From assembly GCA_934647195.1 (NCBI GenBank), contig CAKUFD010000004.1, positions 131,199-195,198 on the forward strand: DNA of 64,000 bases. Reading direction: 5' to 3'. Of this stretch, positions 18,162 through 26,808 are shown piece by piece. The notes beneath the pieces are model-generated. The model was not told the origin of the DNA, ran no database searches, and was given only the letters and a program-made list of their open reading frames with translations. The position numbers and the translations under genes are program-made. The DNA comes from an uncultured Collinsella sp. (GTDB lineage Bacteria; Actinomycetota; Coriobacteriia; Coriobacteriales; Coriobacteriaceae). The stretch's first letter is position 1. Every line of letters starts with the position of its first letter.

Positions 18162-18196
18162 AAAAGCGTTCGGCATCGAGCCGGACGCTTTTTTTA
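18162..18196 (+). terminator. Terminator of tRNA-Phe
   Basis: A 13-bp stem (18162-18174 with 18180-18192, one G-T pair) has a 5-base loop ATCGA and continues into a T-run. Confidence 0.9.
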
Positions 18197-18221
18197 TCGC
18201 TCCGTTCGATAGGGGGTCGGT

Positions 18222-19286
18222 ATGGCAGAGAGAATTCACGGCGTCAACCTTTCCGGCTGGTTTATTCCCGAGACATGGGTCTCGCCTTCGCTCTTTGCAG
18301 CGACGGGTGCCGCCAACGAGGTCGAGCTGCAGCGCGCGCTGGGCCCGGCGGTGTACAGCGAGCGTCTGCGCCATCACTTCGAGACCTTCATCACCGAGGA
18401 CGATTTTCGCCGCATCGCCGCAATCGGCTTCAACTCGGTGCGTATTCCGGTGCCTTGGCATGTCTTTGGTGCGCAGGAAGATGCGCTCGCAAATATTCCC
18501 GCAATCGACTATGTGGACCGTGCGATCGAATGGGCCGAGAAATACGAGCTGAGCGTCTTGCTTTCCCTGGCAACGGTGCCGGGTGGCCAGGGGGATTCCA
18601 ACGAGAGCCCCACGACCCCCGAGAGCACGGCCGACTGGCACTCCTCTAAAAATGGTCGCCATGTTGCGCTCACTACGCTCGAGAAGCTCGCTGCTCGTTA
18701 TGGCACCGCTGCGTCCCTGTTGGGAATCGAGCTGCTCGATTCGCCCGTGGTGAGCGTTCGCAAGAACATCTTTACCATGACGGACGGCATTCCCGCTCAC
18801 TACCTGCGTAACTTCTATCGCGATGCCTATGCGCTCGTGCGCGCACACATGCCCGAGGAAAAAGCAGTGATATTTTCCGCCTCGGGGCACCCGGACCTAT
18901 GGAAGGGCTTCATGCGCGGTGGCAAGTACAAAAACGTCGTGATGGACCTCCACCTGTATCACTATCGCGATGAATCCGCCTGCGACATTACGTCGCCCAA
19001 GGGCATATCACAGGCGATTGCGCGCAACAGGAAGCTCTTGCGCGAAGCCACTTCTACCGGTTTTCCCATCTTGGTGGGCGAGTGGTCGGCGGCAGCCGTG
19101 CTTTCGAGCGCGAGTATGACCCCCGAGGGCCGTGCCGCCTACGAGCGTGTGTTCGTATCGAGCCAGCTGGCGAGCTTCGACACCGCATGGGGCTGGTATT
19201 TCCAGACATGGAAGACCGAGAAGCGCATTCCTGCATGGGATGCTCGCGCGGCACTTGCGCCGCTTGAGCGCGCGATGATCGACTAA
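18222..19286 (+). CDS. GH5-like protein with altered catalytic acid/base
   Basis: A 354-residue TIM-barrel protein close to exo-beta-1,3-glucanase-type GH5 enzymes: HGVNLSGWFIPETWVSPSLF at residues 6-25, the conserved Arg in NSVRIPVPWH (71-80), LHLYHY (243-248) and the nucleophile region VGEWS with Glu287. The position of the acid/base Glu, normally NEP after LL, reads DSP (173-175), so the Glu is replaced by Ser. No signal peptide is seen, so it would be cytosolic. It may be a non-hydrolytic sugar-binding protein, a phosphorylase-like variant, or inactive. ATG at 18222 follows GGGGGTCGGT. rsmI follows 27 bases downstream. Confidence 0.75.
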   Translation: MAERIHGVNLSGWFIPETWVSPSLFAATGAANEVELQRALGPAVYSERLRHHFETFITEDDFRRIAAIGFNSVRIPVPWHVFGAQEDALANIPAIDYVDRAIEWAEKYELSVLLSLATVPGGQGDSNESPTTPESTADWHSSKNGRHVALTTLEKLAARYGTAASLLGIELLDSPVVSVRKNIFTMTDGIPAHYLRNFYRDAYALVRAHMPEEKAVIFSASGHPDLWKGFMRGGKYKNVVMDLHLYHYRDESACDITSPKGISQAIARNRKLLREATSTGFPILVGEWSAAAVLSSASMTPEGRAAYERVFVSSQLASFDTAWGWYFQTWKTEKRIPAWDARAALAPLERAMID

Positions 19287-19313
19287 TTGCAAAGAGGAGA
19301 GGTAGCGCATCGT

Positions 19314-20195
19314 ATGAGCGGATGCCTGTATATGGTGGGCACGCCCATCGGTAACTTGGGCGATATGAGCCCGCGCGTGGCAGAGGCCTTTCGTGCCGCG
19401 GACGCCATCTGCTGCGAAGACACGCGTGTGACGTCCAAGCTCTTGGCTCACCTGGGTATCTCCAAGACGCTCGTTCGCTGTGACGAGAACGTTATCGCGC
19501 AGCGCGCCCCCGAGCTCGTTGACCGTCTGCTGGTGGGCGAGACCTTGGCATTTGCCTCGGACGCAGGCATGCCGAGCGTCTCCGACCCAGGTCAGGTGCT
19601 GGTTGATGCTGCCCGCGATGCGGGCGTCGAGGTGCAGGTGATTCCCGGTCCTTCTGCCTGCGTGACCGCCCTGGTGGCGAGCGGTATCTCCTGCGAGCAT
19701 TTTTTCTTTGAGGGGTTCTTGCCGCGCAAGCACGGAGAGCGGGTTCGTCGCCTCCGCGAGCTTGCAGGCGTTCCTGGCGCTCTGCTTTTTTATGAGTCCC
19801 CCCACCGTGCCGCCGCTTCTCTCGAGGCGATAGCTCAGGTGTTCCCTAAACGCAAAGTGGCGCTTTGCCGCGAGCTCACCAAACTGCACGAAGAGGTGTT
19901 GCGCGACGTTGCCCCCGCCTTGCTAGAAACGGTGCTTGCGCGCGGCGAGATGCGCGGCGAGATGGTCATTGTCGTGGCACCTCCCGCCTCCGATGAGATG
20001 ACGGGCATTGCGGTGCAGGTGGATGCTCCCGATCAGCAGGAACTCCTCGCGGCAGATATCGCCTGCGCCCTTGAGGCGGGGGAGCCCGCCTCTGCTATCG
20101 CCAAGCGTCTGTCGCAAAAGTACTCCCTGCGCAAGCGCGAAGTGTACGCGCGCGTGCTTGCCATGCAGGAAGAACAGGACGCCGACGCGCGCTAG
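19314..20195 (+). CDS. rsmI: 16S rRNA (cytidine-1402 2'-O)-methyltransferase RsmI
   Basis: RsmI uses S-adenosylmethionine to methylate the ribose of C1402 in the decoding centre. The 293-residue protein begins MSGCLYMVGTPIGNLGDMS and shows the tetrapyrrole-methylase fold motifs ADAICCEDTRVTSKLLAHL, FASDAGMPSVSDPG, VIPGPSA, FEGFLPRK and FYESPHR. The frame is open to 19287, but ATG 19314 gives the family N-terminus, with AAGAGGAGAGGT about 11 bases before it. metG follows after about 120 bases. Confidence 0.95.
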   Translation: MSGCLYMVGTPIGNLGDMSPRVAEAFRAADAICCEDTRVTSKLLAHLGISKTLVRCDENVIAQRAPELVDRLLVGETLAFASDAGMPSVSDPGQVLVDAARDAGVEVQVIPGPSACVTALVASGISCEHFFFEGFLPRKHGERVRRLRELAGVPGALLFYESPHRAAASLEAIAQVFPKRKVALCRELTKLHEEVLRDVAPALLETVLARGEMRGEMVIVVAPPASDEMTGIAVQVDAPDQQELLAADIACALEAGEPASAIAKRLSQKYSLRKREVYARVLAMQEEQDADAR

Positions 20196-20315
20196 AGCTT
20201 TTGTTCAGCACCATCCGCACCTGCGCATACGTTGCACTTTGCGCTACAATGACCTGCGGCTCATTCGCCTGCGGGGCACCATACGCCGCCGCACGTTCGT
20301 AAAAGAGGTTCATCT

Positions 20316-21923
20316 ATGGCAGACAAGCCCTCCTTCTTCATCACCACGCCCATCTACTACGTGAACGCCGATCCGCACCTGGGAACGGCGTACTCCACGA
20401 TCCTTGCCGACGTGCAGGCGCGCTATCGCCGTGCCGCCGGCTATAACGTCAAGTTCCTCACCGGTATGGACGAGCATGGCGAGAAGGTGGCCGAGGCTGC
20501 CGAAAAGCACGGCATGACTCCCCAGGAGTGGACCGACAGCCAGGCCCCGCACTTCAAGGATCTTTGGCGTGAGCTCGAGATTTCCAACGACGATTTCATC
20601 CGCACCACCGAGAAGCGCCAGCACGATGCTGTCCAGTACCTGTGGGAGCGTATGAAGGAGTCGGGTTACCTGTACAAGGGCAGCTATGACGGCTGGTACT
20701 GCGTGCCCGATGAGACCTATTTCACCGAGACGCAGGTTGAGAAGGGCGACGAGGAGTACGGCAGCCAGGGTCAGCACCTGTGCCCCGATTGCCATCGTCC
20801 GCTCGAGCGCGTGAAAGAGGAGTCCTACTTCTTCAAGCTCTCGGCATTCCAGGACAAGCTGCTCAAGCTCTATGACGAGCATCCCGATTTTGTCCAGCCC
20901 GATTTCCGCATGAACGAGGTGCGCTCGTTTGTCGAGGGCGGTCTGAACGATCTCTCCGTCTCGCGCACGAGCTTTGACTGGGGCATTCCCGTTCCTTTTG
21001 ACGAGAAGCACGTTACGTACGTATGGTTCGACGCGCTGCTCAATTACATGACTTCGGTGGGTTACGGCGTCGATACGCCGGAGGCCAAGGCGGAGTTCGC
21101 CTATCGTTGGCCCGCTCAGTTCCATATCGTGGGCAAAGACATCATCCGCTTCCACTGCGTGATCTGGCCTGCCATGCTCATGGCTATCGAAGAGGCCCTG
21201 CCCGAGCACGTTTTTGCTCACGGCTTCCTCATGGTGCGTAACGAGGAGACCGGCAAGGGCGAGAAGATGTCCAAGAGCCGCGGCAACGCTATCGCTCCGC
21301 GCGAGGTCATCGATATGCTTGGCGTCGAGGGCTACCGCTACTATTTCATGACCGATGTCGTTCCGGGTACGGATGGTGCTATCAGCTTCGATCGCATGCA
21401 GCAGGTCTACAATGCCGACCTTGCCAACAGCTGGGGCAACCTCATTTCCCGTTCGCTCAACATGAGCGCCAAGTACTTTGACGGTTGCGCCCCCGCGCGT
21501 CCGGCAGATGCTGCTGCGTTCGCAAACCCGCTGGCGCAAATCGCCGAGGGCCTCTACGACCACTACTCCGCCTGCATGGATAAGGTCGATTACGTGGGCG
21601 CCAAGGATGCCGTGATGGAGCTCATCCACGCCGCCAACCACTACATCGAGGATTCCGAGCCTTGGGGTTTGGCAAAGGATGAGGCCAAACACGACGAGCT
21701 GGCGTTTGTGATCTACAACCTCCTCGAGGCGATCCGTATCGCAGCTCACCTGCTGGCACCGTTTATGCCGCAGACGAGCGCGGAGGCTCTGCGTCGTATC
21801 GCTTGCGCCGATGAGGCCCAGTGCGACGACCTGCGCGCTGCTTGCGCATGGGGCGGTCTTGCCGGCGGCGCTCCCGTGGAGAAGGGTGACCCGCTGTTCC
21901 CGCGTCTTCAGGCCGACAAGTAA
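20316..21923 (+). CDS. metG: Methionyl-tRNA synthetase
   Basis: Charges tRNA-Met. The 535-residue class I synthetase shows the HIGH motif as HLGT (21-24), a connective-peptide zinc knuckle with one CxxC (LCPDCHRPL), the WFDALLNY methionine-pocket region, KMSKS (317-321) and a helical anticodon-binding domain (NSWGNLISRSL). It has no C-terminal tRNA-binding (EMAP-like) domain, so it is the short form. ATG 20316 follows AAGAGG. A strong terminator lies at 21955. Confidence 0.97.
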   Translation: MADKPSFFITTPIYYVNADPHLGTAYSTILADVQARYRRAAGYNVKFLTGMDEHGEKVAEAAEKHGMTPQEWTDSQAPHFKDLWRELEISNDDFIRTTEKRQHDAVQYLWERMKESGYLYKGSYDGWYCVPDETYFTETQVEKGDEEYGSQGQHLCPDCHRPLERVKEESYFFKLSAFQDKLLKLYDEHPDFVQPDFRMNEVRSFVEGGLNDLSVSRTSFDWGIPVPFDEKHVTYVWFDALLNYMTSVGYGVDTPEAKAEFAYRWPAQFHIVGKDIIRFHCVIWPAMLMAIEEALPEHVFAHGFLMVRNEETGKGEKMSKSRGNAIAPREVIDMLGVEGYRYYFMTDVVPGTDGAISFDRMQQVYNADLANSWGNLISRSLNMSAKYFDGCAPARPADAAAFANPLAQIAEGLYDHYSACMDKVDYVGAKDAVMELIHAANHYIEDSEPWGLAKDEAKHDELAFVIYNLLEAIRIAAHLLAPFMPQTSAEALRRIACADEAQCDDLRAACAWGGLAGGAPVEKGDPLFPRLQADK

Positions 21924-21954
21924 ACGCCATAGGCGTTTGCCATAACGCGATGTC

Positions 21955-21983
21955 GCGCCCTCGAGCAATCGGGGGCGCTTTTT
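21955..21983 (+). terminator. Terminator of metG
   Basis: A 10-bp stem (21955-21964 with 21969-21978, one T-G pair), GCAA tetraloop and TTTTT tail. A second short hairpin without T-run (AAACGCC/GGCGTTT) overlaps the metG stop at 21922-21938. Confidence 0.9.
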
Positions 21984-22046
21984 ATGCGCACTCGCATGAA
22001 GAGAAGTAAAATCATGCGAGATACGTGCCAAGACTAGGGAGTGCAT

Positions 22047-22634
22047 ATGATTCCTTCGCCGCAAGAAGCCTATGAGCTGCTTGAGCAATACAACTCCGAT
22101 CCGTTCCATCTGGCGCATGGGCGCATTGTGGGCGAGGTCTTGCGTTGGTATGCCGCAGATATGGGACACGCGGAGGAGGCCGACCTGTGGCAGACCGTGG
22201 GTACGCTTCACGACTTGGACTTTGAGATGTGGCCCGACGAGCACTGCGTGCGTGGAGAACAGCTCATGCGCGAGGCAGGTATCGACGACGTTGTGGTGCG
22301 CGCCTGCTGCAGCCACGGATGGGGCCTTACGGGCACGCCCTATGAGCCCATCTCCGACCTCGAAAACGTCCTGTTCGCTGCCGACGAGCTCACCGGCCTG
22401 ATTGGTGCTGCGGTGCTGATGCGCCCCTCCAAGAGCGTTGATGACCTAACGGCCAAGTCGCTCAAGAAGAAGTTCAAGGACAAGAAGTTTGCTGCCGGCT
22501 GCTCGCGCGACGTTATCACCCAGGGTGCCGAGCGTCTGGGTTGGGACCTCTCTGAGTTGATGGAAAAGACCATCGAGGCCATGAAGGCGAGTCCTTCCGC
22601 CCCTCATGGTGAAGATGCCGCAAATACCGAATAA
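22047..22634 (+). CDS. HD-domain metal-dependent phosphohydrolase
   Basis: A 195-residue HD-superfamily protein, likely a cytosolic phosphohydrolase of unknown substrate. His24, the HD pair at 55-56 (TLHDLDFE), CCSHGWG and AADELTGLI form the expected metal site pattern. The C-terminus is Lys-rich (SLKKKFKDKKF). ATG 22047 is preferred to GTG 22041 because AGGGA ends directly at the GTG and is six bases before the ATG. rsmA starts 44 bases downstream, so the two may be co-transcribed. A similar HD protein is often annotated as hydrolase or HDIG-domain protein. Confidence 0.82.
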   Translation: MIPSPQEAYELLEQYNSDPFHLAHGRIVGEVLRWYAADMGHAEEADLWQTVGTLHDLDFEMWPDEHCVRGEQLMREAGIDDVVVRACCSHGWGLTGTPYEPISDLENVLFAADELTGLIGAAVLMRPSKSVDDLTAKSLKKKFKDKKFAAGCSRDVITQGAERLGWDLSELMEKTIEAMKASPSAPHGEDAANTE

Positions 22635-22678
22635 CACGCGCACCACGCCGGTACCCCGACGAGAATAAGGATGTTTTC

Positions 22679-23539
22679 ATGACGCAATCGCCGCTTGCAA
22701 GCGCTTCTGCCACGCGCGAGCTTCTTGAAGAGTTTGGCTTGGCGACAAAGCATCGCCTGGGTCAGAACTTCTTGATCGACAACCATGTGATCGAGCGTAT
22801 CTGCAGCCTGGCACAGCTCGATGGAAGCGAGTGTGTGCTCGAGGTGGGTCCGGGTATCGGCACCCTCACTCTGGCGCTTACTCAGGAGGCGGCGCGTGTG
22901 GTCTCTATTGAGGCTGACTCCGAGCTGGAGCCGGTGCTGGCGTCGCACGAGTACGATGCCGACAATTTCCGCTTTATCATGGGTGACGCCCTTAAAGTGA
23001 CGCCGGAACAAATCGCGCAGGTGGCGGAAGGCGAGCCTACGGTCTTTGTGGCGAACCTGCCCTATAACGTCGCCGCGACGATCATCTTGCAGTTCTTCCA
23101 GACCATGCCCGCGCTTAAGCGCGCGGTGGTGATGGTTCAAAAAGAGGTTGCCGATCGTATCGCCGCAGCTCCTGGCAACAAGACGTACGGCGGCTACACG
23201 GCAAAGCTTGGGCTGTATGGCAAGGTGACGGGGCGCTTCGAGGTGCCGCCGCGCTGCTTTATGCCCGCCCCGCATGTCGATTCTGCCGTGGTGCGTATCG
23301 ATCGCACAGACATGGAGCTGCCCGAGGGCGTGAATGAGGACCAGGTGGCGCGCGTGATCGATGCCGCCTTTGCCCAGCGTCGCAAGACCATCCGCAATTC
23401 CATGAGCGCAAACGGGTTTGAGAAGGACGTGCTTGATGCCGCCTTTGCCGCCGCTGGCATCGCGCCCACGACGCGTGCGGAGACACTTGCGACTGCCGAT
23501 TTCATTGCACTTACTCAGGAGCTCAACCGTGTTCGATAG
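22679..23539 (+). CDS. rsmA: 16S rRNA dimethyladenosine transferase RsmA (KsgA)
   Basis: Dimethylates A1518 and A1519 of 16S rRNA during 30S assembly. The 286-residue protein shows KHRLGQNFLID, the SAM motif LEVGPGIGTLT, VANLPYN (catalytic motif IV) and the C-terminal helical domain (QRRKTIRNSM). Its 3' end overlaps the TatD-family gene by 11 bases. Confidence 0.97.
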   Translation: MTQSPLASASATRELLEEFGLATKHRLGQNFLIDNHVIERICSLAQLDGSECVLEVGPGIGTLTLALTQEAARVVSIEADSELEPVLASHEYDADNFRFIMGDALKVTPEQIAQVAEGEPTVFVANLPYNVAATIILQFFQTMPALKRAVVMVQKEVADRIAAAPGNKTYGGYTAKLGLYGKVTGRFEVPPRCFMPAPHVDSAVVRIDRTDMELPEGVNEDQVARVIDAAFAQRRKTIRNSMSANGFEKDVLDAAFAAAGIAPTTRAETLATADFIALTQELNRVR

Positions 23540-24467
23540 CATCAACCCGCCGGTATTCATCAAAAAGAAGAAGGCCGTCGAGGCGCCCGAGCCCTGGGCT
23601 CCGCTGTACGACACCCACGCGCACCTGCTTTCGTTTTGGGACAAAGAGCCGCTTGAGTGCTTGAAGCGCGCGCATCGTGCTGGCGTGGATGCCCTGATGA
23701 CGCTCATCGATCCCGTGGGCGACAAGATGGATCCCGCTGCTTTTTCGGAGTGGCTGCGCATGTCGATTATCGATGCGGTGCCGGCAGGGGAGATTCCTGC
23801 GCTCAAGTACCTGGCGGGTGTGCACCCCTATGGTGCGCTTGAGTATACGGATGATGTTCATGCGCGTGTCGAGACGGCGCTTGCCGACCCTCTGTGCGCG
23901 GGTATCGGCGAGATTGGCCTCGACTATCACTTCGATGCCGAAGATGACGTTTCGCCGTGCGACCACGACGTGCAGATGTCCTGCATGGCGCGGCAGCTGG
24001 AGCTTGCCTGCGCGTATAACGTGCCGGTTGAGCTGCATCTGCGTCACGAAGCTTCTGACGAGCAGCGTACATCTCATGTAGATGCCGAGCGCGTCTTGCG
24101 TGAGGTGGGCATGCCCCGGGCGGGCTGCGTGCTCCATTGCTTTGGCGAGGACCGTGCCACGATGGAGTGCTTTTGCGACCTGGGGTGTTATATCGCCTAT
24201 GGCGGAGCGGCCACGTTCAAGCGCAACACCGAGGTTCGCGAAGCATTTGCCGCGACGCCTCTCGATCGCCTGCTTTTTGAAACCGACTGTCCCTATATGG
24301 CTCCCGAGCCCATTCGCGGCCTTGAGTGCGAGCCTGCGATGATCGGCCTTACGGCGCAGGCCCTTATTAACGATCGTGTTGACCGGACAGGAGAATCTGC
24401 CCAGGTCATCGCGCAAGCAGCGTGGGATAACGCCCAACGTCTGTTTGCCAATCGCCTGGATGTCTAG
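23529..24467 (+). CDS. TatD-family metal-dependent hydrolase
   Basis: A 312-residue TIM-barrel hydrolase; TatD proteins are metal-dependent DNases or related phosphoesterases. The GTG at 23529 has AGGAG seven bases before it and overlaps rsmA by 11 bases. Seen: YDTHAHL (first HxH), GEIGLDYHF (bridging Glu), HLRHEA, LHCFGED and ETDCPYMAPEPIRG. A Lys/Pro-rich N-terminal extension of about 30 residues precedes the usual family start. Linkage of tatD-like genes with rsmA is common in bacteria. Confidence 0.88.
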   Translation: MFDSINPPVFIKKKKAVEAPEPWAPLYDTHAHLLSFWDKEPLECLKRAHRAGVDALMTLIDPVGDKMDPAAFSEWLRMSIIDAVPAGEIPALKYLAGVHPYGALEYTDDVHARVETALADPLCAGIGEIGLDYHFDAEDDVSPCDHDVQMSCMARQLELACAYNVPVELHLRHEASDEQRTSHVDAERVLREVGMPRAGCVLHCFGEDRATMECFCDLGCYIAYGGAATFKRNTEVREAFAATPLDRLLFETDCPYMAPEPIRGLECEPAMIGLTAQALINDRVDRTGESAQVIAQAAWDNAQRLFANRLDV

Positions 24468-24717
24468 CCTCGATCTCTAGCACGATATCCCGTTTGCTGG
24501 CATAAGGTTGCCAATGCGCTTACAAACCGTTGCTCCGTAAAGAAACTCGAGCCGCCTTCGTAACAGGCGGGTATCAGCGCGTAAGCATGCGGCAAGCGAT
24601 GGCTATTGTGCCGCAAACGGTCCTCGGACCTTCCTAATATCTACCACGTCATCACCGGGCGGGGCATATCAAACAGCCAGTCCCCTCCGGCCCAAATCCT
24701 TATGTGAGGAGATAATC

Positions 24718-25818
24718 GTGGCAGATATCGTGAACAAGCAGATTTCCCGTCGTTCTTTCCTGGGCCTCTTTGGCGCAAGCGCTGTGACCCTCGGTCTGGG
24801 TCTCGTGGGCTGTGGTGCTACTGGCGAGAAGGGCGGTGCCGCAACTGCAGGATCTTCCGCTGCTGCCGCTTCCATCGATAAGCTCACTATGGTCTGGCTA
24901 CCCAATGAGTCCAGCTCCGAGTTCGATGCTGGCCGCGAGGAGTTTGGCAAGGTCCTCGAGAAGTATGCCGGCGTCAAGGTCGAGCTCATGACCACCACCG
25001 ACTACAACGTCGCTATCGAGGCTATCGCCTCTGGCAAGGCCCAGCTTGCCAACATGGGCGCCGAGGGCTTCATCCAGGCTCAGAAGAAGAACAGCAAGGT
25101 TCTGCCGCTCGTAACCACCTCCGACACCGACGGCAAACTCGACGGCGCCAAGTACTACAGCCGCATCTGCGTGCCCGAGGCCGAGATGAGCACGTACGCG
25201 GATAGCGCCGAGGAGACCGGCTATTCCATCAAGAACATCAAGGGTAAGCGCATGAGCTTTGTCTCCGCTACCTCCACCTCCGGCTTCAAGGTTCCGTGCA
25301 ACGCCATCATGAAGGCGTTCCCGGACGACGTGAAGTCTGCCGATGAGCTCAGCACCCCGGGCTTCTTCTCCCAGGTGCTCTTTGGTAACTCTCACCCCGG
25401 CTCTGCCGTCAATCTGCTGCAGGGCGATGCCGATGTGGCCGCCTTCGACGACGTTGACGTCGACACCTACCTTGACGTGCCCGAGGGCGAGCGCGACGCC
25501 GTGAACGCCGCCGGCTCCGTCTACTCCGTCAAGGCCGACGCTCCCCAGCCCTTCGATCGCGTCCAGGGCAAGAAGTTCGGCATCATCCAGTCCACTCCGG
25601 TTCTCAACGGTCCCATCGCCGTCAACACCGAGAAGGTCCCGCAGGAGATTATCGACAAGCTCGTCAAGGGCTTGACCTCCAAGGAGACCTCCGAGGACGA
25701 GCTGCTCTTTGCCCCTGAGGACAAGGAGGGCACCGGTGCTGTTTGGAGCCTGGGTGACACCGCTGGATTCATTGCGGTCGAGGACTCCTGGTACGACCCC
25801 ATTCGCGCACTTGACTAA
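24718..25818 (+). CDS. phnD: Phosphonate ABC transporter substrate-binding lipoprotein PhnD
   Basis: First gene of the phosphonate operon. It captures phosphonates outside the membrane for PhnC/PhnE. The 366-residue protein has a twin-arginine-like signal (SRRSFLGLFG) followed by a lipobox ending LVGC, so it should be a lipoprotein, possibly Tat-exported. The binding-protein fold shows VWLPNESSSEFDAGREEF, LANMGAEGF and STSGFKVP. GTG start at 24718 follows GAGGAG at 24706-24711. The 250 bases before it hold no gene and probably the operon promoter; I could not identify a Pho box by eye. A hairpin follows at 25881. Confidence 0.93.
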   Translation: MADIVNKQISRRSFLGLFGASAVTLGLGLVGCGATGEKGGAATAGSSAAAASIDKLTMVWLPNESSSEFDAGREEFGKVLEKYAGVKVELMTTTDYNVAIEAIASGKAQLANMGAEGFIQAQKKNSKVLPLVTTSDTDGKLDGAKYYSRICVPEAEMSTYADSAEETGYSIKNIKGKRMSFVSATSTSGFKVPCNAIMKAFPDDVKSADELSTPGFFSQVLFGNSHPGSAVNLLQGDADVAAFDDVDVDTYLDVPEGERDAVNAAGSVYSVKADAPQPFDRVQGKKFGIIQSTPVLNGPIAVNTEKVPQEIIDKLVKGLTSKETSEDELLFAPEDKEGTGAVWSLGDTAGFIAVEDSWYDPIRALD

Positions 25819-25880
25819 CGCATGTCTCTGCGCGCGCAGATGAGCGGTGTCGCTCAAGTGATTCGCCGCTGCTAAAACGG

Positions 25881-25906
25881 GCCGGACGCGAATATCCGCG
25901 TCCGGC
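25881..25906 (+). promoter_or_regulatory. Hairpin between phnD and phnC
   Basis: A perfect 10-bp stem (25881-25890 with 25897-25906) has a 6-base loop and no T-run. It lies 62 bases after the phnD stop. Such hairpins often protect the 3' end of binding-protein mRNA or partly reduce downstream expression. Confidence 0.6.
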
Positions 25907-25932
25907 TTCGATGTTGATGGGAGGGCATGGGA

Positions 25933-26808
25933 ATGCCACAGAACGCACAGCCTCTTTTGCAGGTGAGCGGTTTAACCAAAAGTTACGAGGGCAAACGAGG
26001 CGCACGGGAGCAGCATCACGCGCTTTCTGGCGTAGATTTTGTCTGCGGTGCGGGAGAGCTGGTCACGGTGATCGGTCCTTCGGGTGCCGGCAAGTCGACG
26101 CTGTTGCGCAGCATCAATCGCCTTATCGAGCCCACGGAGGGGTCGGTTGTCTTTAACGGGCAGGACATCACGCGCCTGCGCCGCAATAAACTGCGTGGCG
26201 TGCGTACGCAGATCGCCATGATCTTCCAGAACTACAACCTGGTGTATCGCCTTACCGCCATCCAAAACGTGCTGCACGGGCGCCTTGGCTACAAGGGCGC
26301 CGTGGCTGGGTCGTTGGGTCTCTACAGCGAGGCCGAGAAGCTCCGCGCGTTCGAGCTGCTTGACGAAGTGGGACTGGGCGAGTTTGCCTATCGTCGTGCC
26401 GATCAGCTCTCGGGCGGACAAAAGCAGCGCGTGGGCATCGCTCGTGCGCTTATCCAAGATCCGCGCATCATTTTGTGCGACGAGCCCATCGCAAGCCTAG
26501 ATCCCAAGAGCAGCCGTGCTGTCATGGAGCATCTGCGCCGCGTGACGCGTCAGCATGGCATTACCTGCATCGTCAACCTGCATCAGGTGGATATGGCGCT
26601 TGAATTTTCCGACCGTATCGTGGGGCTGCGCGCCGGCGAGAAGGTGTTCGAGGGTGCGCCCGCCGAGCTGACGCCCCAGATGATCACAGCGATTTACGGC
26701 GATGATGAAGAAGGTCGCGTTTCCGTTCCGGTGTCCGAGCCCCAGGCTGCCGTGGCGCCCACGCCCGTCGGTGTGGCGTCCGCCGTTCCCTCTGGAGCCC
26801 TGCGATGA
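25933..26808 (+). CDS. phnC: Phosphonate ABC transporter ATPase PhnC
   Basis: ATP-binding subunit of the phosphonate importer, 291 residues. Walker A GPSGAGKST, Q-loop MIFQNYNLVYRLTAIQN, signature LSGGQKQR, Walker B IILCDEPIASLDP and H-loop are intact. Start is ATG 25933 with GGGAGGG at 25919-25925; ATG 25927 is too close to the ribosome site. An alanine/valine/proline tail of about 30 residues (EPQAAVAPTPVGV) is an addition to the usual PhnC. It overlaps phnE by four bases. Confidence 0.94.
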   Translation: MPQNAQPLLQVSGLTKSYEGKRGAREQHHALSGVDFVCGAGELVTVIGPSGAGKSTLLRSINRLIEPTEGSVVFNGQDITRLRRNKLRGVRTQIAMIFQNYNLVYRLTAIQNVLHGRLGYKGAVAGSLGLYSEAEKLRAFELLDEVGLGEFAYRRADQLSGGQKQRVGIARALIQDPRIILCDEPIASLDPKSSRAVMEHLRRVTRQHGITCIVNLHQVDMALEFSDRIVGLRAGEKVFEGAPAELTPQMITAIYGDDEEGRVSVPVSEPQAAVAPTPVGVASAVPSGALR

